Assembly (NCBI RefSeq): GCF_900110615.1
Contig: NZ_FOEI01000006.1
Location: 89,221-153,220 of the forward strand
Reading direction: 5' to 3'
From: Flavobacterium urocaniciphilum
GTDB lineage: Bacteria > Bacteroidota > Bacteroidia > Flavobacteriales > Flavobacteriaceae
DNA length: 64,000 bases
Within the stretch, counting starts at the first letter, position 1; every line of letters begins with the position of its first letter. Positions 1 through 6,939 of this stretch are shown here, piece after piece. The position numbers and the translations under genes were made by a program. The notes under the pieces are model-generated. The model was not told where the DNA came from, did not search any database, and saw nothing but the letters and a program-made list of their open reading frames with translations.

Positions 1-1288
1 TGAAGCACCATCCAATCAATCGTATTTATTAGGAGATAAAATTATTGAAGTTTGTAAACAATTAGGGGTAGATGGAATTCATCCAGGTTACGGATTTTTA
101 AGTGAAAACTCTGATTTCTCTGAATTAGCAGAAAAAAATAATATTACGTTTATCGGACCAAAATCGCATGCGATGAAAATCATGGGAAGTAAATTAGCCG
201 CTAAAGATGCGGTTAAAGCTTTCAATATTCCTATGGTTCCAGGTTTAGATGAAGCGATTACTGATATCGCATTAGCTAAAAAAGTAGCTTCAGAAATTGG
301 TTTTCCAATTTTAATTAAAGCTTCTGCTGGTGGTGGTGGAAAAGGTATGCGTATTGTAGAAAACGAAGCAGAATTTGAATCACAAATGAATAGAGCTATT
401 TCAGAAGCAACAAATGCCTTTGGTGATGGGTCGGTTTTCATTGAAAAATATGTAGGTTCTCCACGTCATATCGAAATTCAAGTCATGGCCGATAGTCATG
501 GAAATATTTTATACCTTTTTGAAAGAGAATGTAGTATTCAACGTCGTCATCAAAAAGTAGTTGAAGAAGCACCATCTTCAGTATTAACTCCAGAAATCCG
601 TAAAGCAATGGGTGAAGCTGCTGTTCGTGTAGCGCAATCATGTGATTATTTAGGTGCTGGAACAGTTGAATTTTTATTAGACGAAAATAAAAACTTCTAT
701 TTCTTAGAAATGAATACGCGTTTACAAGTAGAACATCCTGTTACTGAAATGATTACAGGGATGGATTTAGTTGAAATGCAAATTCGTGTAGCAAGAGGTG
801 AAGCGTTACCAATTAAGCAAGAAGATTTAGTTATTAATGGTCATGCTATGGAATTACGTGTTTATGCAGAAGATCCATTAAACGACTTTTTACCAAGTGT
901 TGGACATTTAGATGTGTACCAAATTCCGGTAGGTGAAGGAATCCGTGTTGATAATGGTTTCGAACAAGGAATGGATGTGCCAATATATTACGATCCAATG
1001 TTGGCTAAATTAATTACGTACGGAAAAACGCGTGAGGAATCAATTGAATTAATGATTAAAGCCATTGAGCAATACAAAGTGGAAGGCGTAAGCACAACTT
1101 TACCTTTTGGTACTTTCGTAATGGAGCATGAAGCATTCCGTTCTGGAAATTTTGACACGAATTTCGTTAAGAAATATTACGATAGCGATAAATTAAAAGC
1201 GCAATTCGATAAAGAAGCAGAAATTGCTGCTTTAGTAGCTTTGAAAAAGTATTTAGAAGATAAAGATATAGTTAGAGTTCCGAATTAA
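1..1288 (+). CDS. accC: Biotin carboxylase subunit of acyl-CoA carboxylase (5' end outside window)
   Basis: ATP-dependent carboxylation of biotin on a carrier protein, the first half-reaction of acetyl-/propionyl-CoA carboxylase, in the cytoplasm. The reading frame is open from base 2, so the gene starts upstream; 428 codons are visible and roughly 50 N-terminal residues are missing compared with the usual length of about 480. Visible motifs are the HPGYGFLSEN segment of the N-terminal fold, the ATP-grasp glycine loop KASAGGGGKGMRIV, RECSIQRRHQKVVEEAP, EMNTRLQVEHPVTE and the C-terminal YDPMLAKLITYGKTREE. The carboxyltransferase gene follows after about 100 bp on the same strand. No biotin carrier gene lies between them, so it is probably upstream of the window. 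Family identity is certain; the acyl substrate is inferred from the neighbour. Confidence 0.95.
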   Translation, partial: EAPSNQSYLLGDKIIEVCKQLGVDGIHPGYGFLSENSDFSELAEKNNITFIGPKSHAMKIMGSKLAAKDAVKAFNIPMVPGLDEAITDIALAKKVASEIGFPILIKASAGGGGKGMRIVENEAEFESQMNRAISEATNAFGDGSVFIEKYVGSPRHIEIQVMADSHGNILYLFERECSIQRRHQKVVEEAPSSVLTPEIRKAMGEAAVRVAQSCDYLGAGTVEFLLDENKNFYFLEMNTRLQVEHPVTEMITGMDLVEMQIRVARGEALPIKQEDLVINGHAMELRVYAEDPLNDFLPSVGHLDVYQIPVGEGIRVDNGFEQGMDVPIYYDPMLAKLITYGKTREESIELMIKAIEQYKVEGVSTTLPFGTFVMEHEAFRSGNFDTNFVKKYYDSDKLKAQFDKEAEIAALVALKKYLEDKDIVRVPN

Positions 1289-1386
1289 GAAGAACCAAGT
1301 AAAAAGGTAAAAGTAAAAAGGGATAAGCAAAAGAGTCAAGTAAAAAAGCTAAAGGCTAATTGCTAATCGCTAAAAGCTAAAAAACT
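1289..1386. repeat. Degenerate A-rich intergenic repeat
   Basis: The spacer between the two carboxylase genes is built of short imperfect units such as AAGTAAAAAG, GGTAAAAGTAAAAAGG and GCTAAAGGCTAATTGCTAATCGC. The same vocabulary (GAGCCAAGTAAAAAG) recurs after gpsA at 19890-19945. No gene or clear hairpin is seen here. Confidence 0.55.
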
Positions 1387-2928
1387 ATGCAAGACAAAAT
1401 AAAAATATTAGAAGATAAAATTGCTTTAGCCAAATTAGGCGGTGGCGAAAAAAGAATTGCTTCTCATCATGCTAAAAAGAAATTAACAGCAAGAGAACGA
1501 ATTGAATATTTATTAGATGAAGGTTCTTTTGAAGAAATTGGGATGTTGGTTACACATCGTACAACTGATTTCGGAATGGAAAAAGAACAATATTACGGAG
1601 ATGGTGTTGTAACCGGTTACGGAACTATAAATGGAAGAGCTGTGTACATTTTTGCACAAGATTTTACTGTTTTTGGTGGTTCGTTATCGGAAACACATGC
1701 TGAAAAAATCTGTAAAGTAATGGATATGGCCTTGAAAAATGGCGTGCCTATGATTGGTTTAAACGATTCTGGTGGAGCGCGTATTCAAGAAGGTGTACGT
1801 TCATTAGGTGGTTATGCTGATATTTTTTACAGAAACGTTCAGGCATCTGGAGTAATTCCACAAATTTCTGCGATTATGGGACCATGTGCGGGTGGTGCGG
1901 TTTATTCTCCTGCAATGACCGATTTTACGATGATGGTAGAAAATACAAGTTATATGTTTGTAACGGGACCAAACGTTGTGAAAACAGTTACGAATGAAGA
2001 TGTAACTTCAGAAGAATTAGGTGGTGCCAGTACGCATTCATCTAAATCGGGAGTAGCACATATCACTTCAGAAAATGGAATTGAATGTTTAGAAGACATC
2101 AAACGTTTATTGAGTTATATTCCTCAAAATAATAGAGAAACAACGCCTAGAATTCCTTTTGAATTAAAAGATGAAATTAGAGAGCAATTGAGTACTATTG
2201 TTCCAGATTCGGCTAATAAACCGTACGATATGCACGATGTTATCAAAGGAATTATTGACGAAGATTCTTTCTTTGAAATTCATAAAAACTTTGCCGAAAA
2301 TATCATCGTAGGTTTTGCTCGTTTAGGAGGTAGAAGTATTGGTGTAGTGGCGAATCAACCTATGTTTTTAGCTGGATGTTTAGATGTAAACAGTTCAATT
2401 AAAGCAGCACGTTTTGTGCGTTTTTGCGATTGTTTCAATATTCCTTTATTAGTATTAGAAGATGTACCAGGATTTTTACCAGGAACAGATCAAGAATGGA
2501 ACGGAATTATCACGCATGGAGCGAAATTATTATATGCTTTTAGTGAAGCGACAGTACCTAGAATTACGGTAATTACACGTAAAGCTTATGGTGGTGCATA
2601 CGATGTAATGAACTCGAAACACATTGGTGCCGATATGAATTTTGCTTGGCCAAGTGCAGAAATTGCGGTAATGGGAGCAAAAGGAGCTTCGGAAATTATC
2701 TTTAAGAAAGAAATTAGTGAAGCCGCCGATCCTGCAGCGAAATTATTAGAAAAAGAACAAGAATACGCCGATTTATTCGCGAATCCATATACAGCAGCGC
2801 AACGTGGATTTATCGATGAGGTTATTTTACCAAAAGATACGCGTAAGAAACTAATAAAAGCGTACAGCATGCTAGAAAACAAACAGGTGTTAACGCCAGC
2901 AAGAAAACACGGTAACATTCCTTTATAA
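1387..2928 (+). CDS. Acyl-CoA carboxylase carboxyltransferase (propionyl-CoA carboxylase beta type)
   Basis: Transfers the carboxyl group from carboxybiotin to an acyl-CoA, most likely propionyl-CoA to methylmalonyl-CoA. The 513-aa length is normal for the single-chain carboxyltransferase family (fused N and C crotonase-like domains). The N half has [23 protein letters not shown] and the oxyanion-hole segment [12 protein letters not shown]; the C half has [13 protein letters not shown] and [11 protein letters not shown]. Asp406 in GGAYDVM aligns with the residue that in actinobacterial PccB (Asp) versus AccB/AccD5 (Ile/Cys) governs propionyl versus acetyl preference, so Asp points to propionyl-CoA. 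It is transcribed with the biotin carboxylase upstream and ends at a strong hairpin. Confidence 0.93.
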   Translation: MQDKIKILEDKIALAKLGGGEKRIASHHAKKKLTARERIEYLLDEGSFEEIGMLVTHRTTDFGMEKEQYYGDGVVTGYGTINGRAVYIFAQDFTVFGGSLSETHAEKICKVMDMALKNGVPMIGLNDSGGARIQEGVRSLGGYADIFYRNVQASGVIPQISAIMGPCAGGAVYSPAMTDFTMMVENTSYMFVTGPNVVKTVTNEDVTSEELGGASTHSSKSGVAHITSENGIECLEDIKRLLSYIPQNNRETTPRIPFELKDEIREQLSTIVPDSANKPYDMHDVIKGIIDEDSFFEIHKNFAENIIVGFARLGGRSIGVVANQPMFLAGCLDVNSSIKAARFVRFCDCFNIPLLVLEDVPGFLPGTDQEWNGIITHGAKLLYAFSEATVPRITVITRKAYGGAYDVMNSKHIGADMNFAWPSAEIAVMGAKGASEIIFKKEISEAADPAAKLLEKEQEYADLFANPYTAAQRGFIDEVILPKDTRKKLIKAYSMLENKQVLTPARKHGNIPL

Positions 2929-2932
2929 AAAT

Positions 2933-2968
2933 AAAAAACTCCCAATGTAAGTTGGGAGTTTTTTTTTA
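2933..2968. terminator. Bidirectional intrinsic terminator
   Basis: Perfect hairpin AACTCCCAA / TTGGGAGTT with a six-base loop. A T-run follows on the plus strand and an A-run precedes it, so it can serve both the carboxylase operon and the convergent YjbR-like gene. Confidence 0.85.
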
Positions 2969-2983
2969 TTGTATTAAAATGGT

Positions 2984-3334
2984 CTATTCTAAATCTAATT
3001 CTTTTTTAATTTTATTGGGAAGTTTTGCTTTTACTAATTCAAACGATTGTTGAATAAAATTCTCCCAATCGGAACGATTCATTTTGCTAATGTCTTCAAT
3101 TAAAACCCATTTGTATCTCGCTACATAAGGCGCAGGTTTAAAATAGGGTAGCGCAATTAATTCTTCAAATTGTTCTTCAGTGACTTTAAAAGAAGCACTT
3201 GTAGGAACTTCATCTAACCCCACTACACAAAACATTTTATCTCCAATACAAAAACACAAATCATGTCCCCATTTTATATCTTGTGTCACTTTTGGTAAGG
3301 AAATACAAATCTGAGTTATTTCTTCAATGTTCAT
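2984..3334 (-). CDS. MmcQ/YjbR family protein
   Basis: A 116-aa protein of the CyaY-like-fold MmcQ/YjbR family, whose molecular role is not established (some members are annotated as DNA-binding). Diagnostic segments are the N-terminal LPKVTQDIKWGHD, the central strand pair CFCIGDKMFCVV, the SFKVTEEQFEEL stretch and ARYKWVLIEDI near the C-terminus. Length is typical. It is the last of three closely packed minus-strand genes (11 bp from the next) and ends at the shared bidirectional terminator. Confidence 0.8.
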   Translation of the reverse strand: MNIEEITQICISLPKVTQDIKWGHDLCFCIGDKMFCVVGLDEVPTSASFKVTEEQFEELIALPYFKPAPYVARYKWVLIEDISKMNRSDWENFIQQSFELVKAKLPNKIKKELDLE

Positions 3335-3345
3335 GGTGTTTGTAT

Positions 3346-3843
3346 TTATGGTTCAATAAATCGCCAATTATCTAATACTAATGTAATGATAGAATGTCCC
3401 CAAGTTTCATAAGCCATTAATTTGGATCTAACTGGAATGATGCTCGTTTTAACCCAATCTTGACTTCTAGGTGTATACATGTGTGCATCATAAATTAGAT
3501 CTTTTTGAAACGGATTAGTAACACTCAGCATAGTTATAATGTTTTTTCTGTCTTCCGCATTTTGAATGAAATCGATTTCAATGGTTTTAGTCGGATTTTC
3601 ATTTTTCTCAACAACTTTCATGGATGAAATTGTGTCGTTACTAATTTCACATTCTATAAAAAGTTTTTCACCACAATAAATTTGCAAAATTTTCTCTTTT
3701 ACAAAATAAGGAGTTTCCGGCACATCCATTTTGTATTGATGTGTTTCGTCTGCAGCAATTTCTAATGTAAATGCTTTTCTTTTTTCTTGACTAAATGAAA
3801 GTGTAAAAAAGAATACACTTAAAAGGATTAATATTTTTCTCAT
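3346..3843 (-). CDS. Exported protein of unknown function
   Basis: A 165-aa protein with a clear signal peptide: MRKI, a hydrophobic core of about 12 residues, then SFSQ|EK, a typical Bacteroidota signal peptidase I site. The mature part (about 145 aa) has alternating hydrophobic/polar strands and a C-terminal Trp-rich stretch. I do not recognise the family. Its ATG shares one base with the stop of the upstream DUF1801-like gene (TAATG), so translation is probably coupled and the three genes 4403 to 2984 look like one operon. Likely periplasmic or outer-membrane-associated; no lipobox is seen. Confidence 0.6.
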   Translation of the reverse strand: MRKILILLSVFFFTLSFSQEKRKAFTLEIAADETHQYKMDVPETPYFVKEKILQIYCGEKLFIECEISNDTISSMKVVEKNENPTKTIEIDFIQNAEDRKNIITMLSVTNPFQKDLIYDAHMYTPRSQDWVKTSIIPVRSKLMAYETWGHSIITLVLDNWRFIEP

Positions 3844-4403
3844 TATTTGTATTTATCGTTTAAACCCATGCCTTGTAAAATCATAGGTACAATCTTTTCA
3901 ACACGTTTTAATTTGGTTGCTTCTTGTTTGGCTTCGTTAATGTACAAATTGTATTCTTTTTGCTTTCCTGGCGTTAGTTTATCAAAAGCATTTTTTAAAT
4001 TAATATTGTTTTTAAATTCTAATTCTAAGAATTCTGAAACTGGAATGGCTGTAAACTTCTCAGGAGCAATTTTTAAGCCTTTTTTTTCGATTTCTATGGC
4101 TTCATAAATATATTCCGTAATTTTCTTTTCATCAATTTCTGAAATAGAAGTAAAGCGCCATTGACGCAACGATTTGGTTTTACCTTCTTGTGCATTTACC
4201 AATACATTATATTTGTCCGTTAAGAAAACACCGTTATAAAACCAAAGGGTAAAAAAGTTTTTAAAACCGCCATAACTCACCACATTTTTTCCATTATAAG
4301 TAAAAACTTCAGTGCCCCATTTTATTGTTTTTTCTAAAGGAAGTTTGTTAATGATAGAAGCAATAACATCTAATTCTTCCGACCATTGAGTATTGTTTTG
4401 CAT
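3843..4403 (-). CDS. YdeI/OmpD-associated (DUF1801-like) family protein
   Basis: A 186-aa cytoplasmic protein. The N-terminal about 115 residues resemble DUF1801 (KWGTEVFTYNGKNVVSYGGFKNFFTLWFYNG), the fold shared with YjbR-like and frataxin-like proteins. The C-terminal stretch (LTPGKQKEYNLYINEAKQEA, then KRVEKIVPMI) is the helical tail of the YdeI/OmpD-associated family, which includes a bacteriocin-protection protein. The function in this organism is unknown. It is the first gene of a coupled trio that also contains a second protein of related fold (the YjbR-like gene at 2984). Confidence 0.75.
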   Translation of the reverse strand: MQNNTQWSEELDVIASIINKLPLEKTIKWGTEVFTYNGKNVVSYGGFKNFFTLWFYNGVFLTDKYNVLVNAQEGKTKSLRQWRFTSISEIDEKKITEYIYEAIEIEKKGLKIAPEKFTAIPVSEFLELEFKNNINLKNAFDKLTPGKQKEYNLYINEAKQEATKLKRVEKIVPMILQGMGLNDKYK

Positions 4404-4426
4404 AGATATTGTTTTATGGTAAATCT

Positions 4427-4468
4427 AAAAAAAAAATCCCCAATTATCGCTAATTGAGGAGTTTTTTA
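4427..4468 (-). terminator. Intrinsic terminator
   Basis: Hairpin CCCCAATTA-TCGC-TAATTGAGG (4438-4459), followed on the minus strand by nine or more T residues. It would end transcription coming from the NdpA-like gene before the DUF1801-like gene. A shorter T-run on the plus side makes it partly bidirectional. Confidence 0.75.
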
Positions 4469-4473
4469 ATTTT

Positions 4474-4529
4474 GTCTAAAGTCTAAAGTCTAAAGTCTAA
4501 AGTCTAAAGTCTAAAGTCTAAATTCTAAA
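4474..4529. repeat. Heptanucleotide tandem repeat (GTCTAAA)n
   Basis: Seven perfect copies of GTCTAAA (4474-4522) followed by one degenerate copy TTCTAAA. It lies entirely between the stop of the NdpA-like gene (4534) and the terminator hairpin. Perfect unit identity suggests slippage-driven turnover. It is non-coding. Confidence 0.95.
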
Positions 4530-4533
4530 TTTA

Positions 4534-5592
4534 TTACGATTTATTCTCTTTGTTGAAGTACACTAAGTAATAATACATTTGTTTTTCTTCGTCCCAACCT
4601 TTTTCAACAAATTTTTCAGCACTTTCAGGGTTAATGAAATCTAATTTAATTTGAATGTTGGTATCTAATTCAATTGTGTTTTTTAATTTCCTACGAACAT
4701 CTGTTACTGCTGCATTAGCAATAGGGAAGTCGGAAACATCTTCAATGCTGTATTTTGCACCACGATCAACTTTATAATTTTTAAATTCTGGGATTAAATC
4801 CGGATTTACAATTACGTCATTTAAGAAAGCTGTTTCTTCAAAGTTATCGTTTTTAGCAAAGTGATTTACCGCACGATTCATGAATAAAACTTCTTCTTTT
4901 TTATCTTCAGCAGGTAAAACAACTTCTTTAGCAAAATCTTTACAAAATTGTAAGTATTTTTTAGTCATAAATGTTTCATCTTGAAATACATCTACACTTA
5001 AAAAATGCTCTAACCAATAACGTGCATCATAACGGTTGCTATCTACGGTTAATATTTTGTAACCTTCTTCTTTTTTGTAGTTAAAAATTAAACAACCTTT
5101 ATCTAACTTGTTTAAGTTGATTCCGTCTTGTAAAATCATTTCTAAATCGCTTCCTTTTTCTTCAAATTGTAAGAAGTCGGTTTTGATTTCACTTTTGAAA
5201 ACTCCAATAGCGTCAACAACATTATTATCAATAGAAATGTTCGTTAAATATGCTACATAAACTTCTCCATTTTTAATATGTGGATGATTCGATTGCTCGA
5301 ATAAATGTTGCGTGATTTTTTTAGAAACATTATGAATTTCACTTGGTTTATTGAAAACTTCCGTAACCAAATTGAACATTTCATTGTATTCTAAATCTAC
5401 ATCGTGTGCAAACTGATAGTAGTTTTCTTCTTTTTCACGAAAAGCCTTAAAAAAGTATTCCTTTAACAAAGGCATAATCTCATCATTTAAGGTATATGGA
5501 TTTTCAGATAAGAAAATAGCTTCGTTTCTACTTTTATTTCCTACTCGGTGAATAGAAAGGTTTTCGATATGTGTATTAAATAAGTTTATCAT
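4534..5592 (-). CDS. Nucleoid-associated protein, NdpA/YejK-like
   Basis: A 352-aa protein of the 37-kDa nucleoid-associated family (E. coli YejK/NdpA). The family start is recognisable as MINLFNTHIENLSIHRVGNK, followed by the central LTNISIDNNVVDAIGVFKSE and the C-terminal segment with FINPESAEKFVEKGWDE. A longer reading frame begins at a TTG at 5622, but those ten extra codons fall in the repeat-like AATTGACTAATTGTC spacer, so I chose the ATG at 5592. The function in nucleoid organisation is inferred from the family only. Length is typical. Confidence 0.85.
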   Translation of the reverse strand: MINLFNTHIENLSIHRVGNKSRNEAIFLSENPYTLNDEIMPLLKEYFFKAFREKEENYYQFAHDVDLEYNEMFNLVTEVFNKPSEIHNVSKKITQHLFEQSNHPHIKNGEVYVAYLTNISIDNNVVDAIGVFKSEIKTDFLQFEEKGSDLEMILQDGINLNKLDKGCLIFNYKKEEGYKILTVDSNRYDARYWLEHFLSVDVFQDETFMTKKYLQFCKDFAKEVVLPAEDKKEEVLFMNRAVNHFAKNDNFEETAFLNDVIVNPDLIPEFKNYKVDRGAKYSIEDVSDFPIANAAVTDVRRKLKNTIELDTNIQIKLDFINPESAEKFVEKGWDEEKQMYYYLVYFNKENKS

Positions 5593-5703
5593 TTTTAATG
5601 TGTCAATTAGTCTATTTGACAATTAGTCAATTAACTGTGATTATTAATATTTATTTAGTATTTCAATTGGCACATCGCCGTATTCGCACATTGACTAATT
5701 GAA
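5593..5703. repeat. Degenerate GACTAATT-type intergenic repeat
   Basis: The spacer contains repeated near-copies of TTGACTAATTG in both orientations (for example GTCTATTTGACAATTAGTCAATTAAC and CATTGACTAATTGAATTAG). It has the same style as the other degenerate spacers in this window. No gene is seen. Confidence 0.5.
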
Positions 5704-6255
5704 TTAGTTCCAGTTTTCATCAAATCCCATGTCTTCGAAGCTATCGTCGCCATCAAACATATCGAAGTCTTCTTCATCATAATCGTCTTCATGTTCGCCA
5801 TATAAGTCTTCCTCATTGAAATCGGCACCTCTAAATCCGCTTGTTGTAGCTTCATCTGGTAAAACACCGTGAGAAAATAATAAAGTAGGGTAATCTACAT
5901 CGTCTTTTTTCTCTTCAACAGCTCCTAATTCTACAAAGAATGTCCACATTGAGAAGAAATCATATACGTAAACGATTTTAGTATTTTGCTCATGTACTAA
6001 ATCTTCAATTTTATATTCGGCCATCGTTTTAATTTCACCAGGAACATCACCCGTATCAAACATCGGAATTCCGTCTTCTTCATGCCAAGCCCAATCGTCT
6101 GAACAAGTAAAAAAAGATCCTGTTTCTGTTCCGTCAAAACCGAAAGCATTAACTAAAGCATTGTGTAAATCTTCAAGTGTATTGTCACTTTCTATAGCAA
6201 TATCTCTAAAAATATCGTCTTCAGCATCAAGAATTGCTCTAAACTTGTAAATCAT
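5704..6255 (-). CDS. Plasmid pRiA4b ORF-3-like family protein with acidic tail
   Basis: A 183-aa cytoplasmic protein. The N-terminal about 125 residues match the pRiA4b ORF-3-like fold (Pfam PRiA4_ORF3): MIYKFRAILDAEDDIFRDIA, LEDLHNALVNAFGFDG, FFTCSDDWAW and KIVYVYDFFSMWTFFVELG. The last about 37 residues are an extremely acidic tail of Asp/Glu with scattered Phe/Tyr/Met. The function is unknown; 'TnpR/IS1096' in some database names for this family does not mean mobility, and no transposon ends are visible. A promoter-like box lies just upstream. Confidence 0.75.
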   Translation of the reverse strand: MIYKFRAILDAEDDIFRDIAIESDNTLEDLHNALVNAFGFDGTETGSFFTCSDDWAWHEEDGIPMFDTGDVPGEIKTMAEYKIEDLVHEQNTKIVYVYDFFSMWTFFVELGAVEEKKDDVDYPTLLFSHGVLPDEATTSGFRGADFNEEDLYGEHEDDYDEEDFDMFDGDDSFEDMGFDENWN

Positions 6256-6274
6256 AATTTGTAATTTTAAGGTG

Positions 6275-6282
6275 CAAAAGTA
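6275..6282 (-). promoter_or_regulatory. Promoter -7 box of the pRiA4b-like gene
   Basis: On the minus strand the sequence is TACTTTTG, a perfect TAnnTTTG, 20 bp upstream of the ATG. The -33 TTG is poorly placed. Confidence 0.55.
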
Positions 6283-6356
6283 AGTAATATTTAAAAGGTT
6301 TTTTACTCAAAAACACGATTGTTGATAAATAGTTTTATCGTATAGGAATCAATAAT

Positions 6357-6812
6357 TTAAATTTTAGTTTTCGCTATTTTTTCATGCATTTCCTTAATTA
6401 AACCTAAAGAAGCACTACTGTACCAAACCGTTAAATCGGCTTCAAAAATTTTAGCTTGAACTGCTGGATCAGAGTTTACTAGCTTTTCGGCTTCTTCAAT
6501 GGTACTGCAATTGAAAATAAAAATTCCTCTATAGTTTTTATCGTTCTTCATAAATGGTCCCGCAACAACTAATTTATTTTCATCGGCCAATTTATTAATA
6601 TTTGCCATGTGACCTTCAAAAAGTTTTTTTCTTTCTTCTGGAGTTGCCGTTGTATTTGAACCCGTTTTTAAAATGCAAAACACATAGGTTTTCATGCCGT
6701 ATTCATCAGCGCCTAATTTTTTAGCTAATTCTTCATCGTAACTACTTTTTTCTTGTGAAAAACCTAAAGTACTCAGACTTATAAATAATGCAAATGCTAT
6801 AATTTTCTTCAT
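6357..6812 (-). CDS. Exported YciI-like protein
   Basis: A 151-aa protein with signal peptide MKKIIAFALFISLSTLGFSQ, then a YCII-related ferredoxin-like domain (YVFCILKTGSN, LADENKLVVAGPFMKNDKNYRGIFIF, EEAEKLVNSDPAVQA). The catalytic role of YciI domains is mostly undefined. Most members are cytoplasmic, so export is a variation typical of Bacteroidota copies. The frame extends upstream to a TTG, but the ATG at 6812 starts the signal peptide exactly and is preferred. Confidence 0.75.
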   Translation of the reverse strand: MKKIIAFALFISLSTLGFSQEKSSYDEELAKKLGADEYGMKTYVFCILKTGSNTTATPEERKKLFEGHMANINKLADENKLVVAGPFMKNDKNYRGIFIFNCSTIEEAEKLVNSDPAVQAKIFEADLTVWYSSASLGLIKEMHEKIAKTKI

Positions 6813-6939
6813 AATTTCCAATATTTAAAAGTATAAAGATACTCGATTTACAATTCAGATGCAAAAATCAACAATTGGGTAATTCCTTTTTTCTTTCCAA
6901 CTACTTTCGAAGCAACTTTGTGGTATCAAATTATATAAA

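Noticed and set aside
4474..4529. CRISPR array
   Set aside because: Units are 7 bp with no spacers; no cas genes are present.
5593..5622. TTG-initiated extension of the NdpA-like protein
   Set aside because: The ten codons are repeat-derived, and family members start at MINLFN.
5655..5867. Met-rich minus-strand frame overlapping the pRiA4b-like gene
   Set aside because: Alternative-frame shadow of the acidic tail coding region.
5704..6255. Mobile element suggested by 'pRiA4b / IS1096 TnpR' family names
   Set aside because: No terminal repeats, transposase or integrase nearby; the family is widespread on chromosomes.
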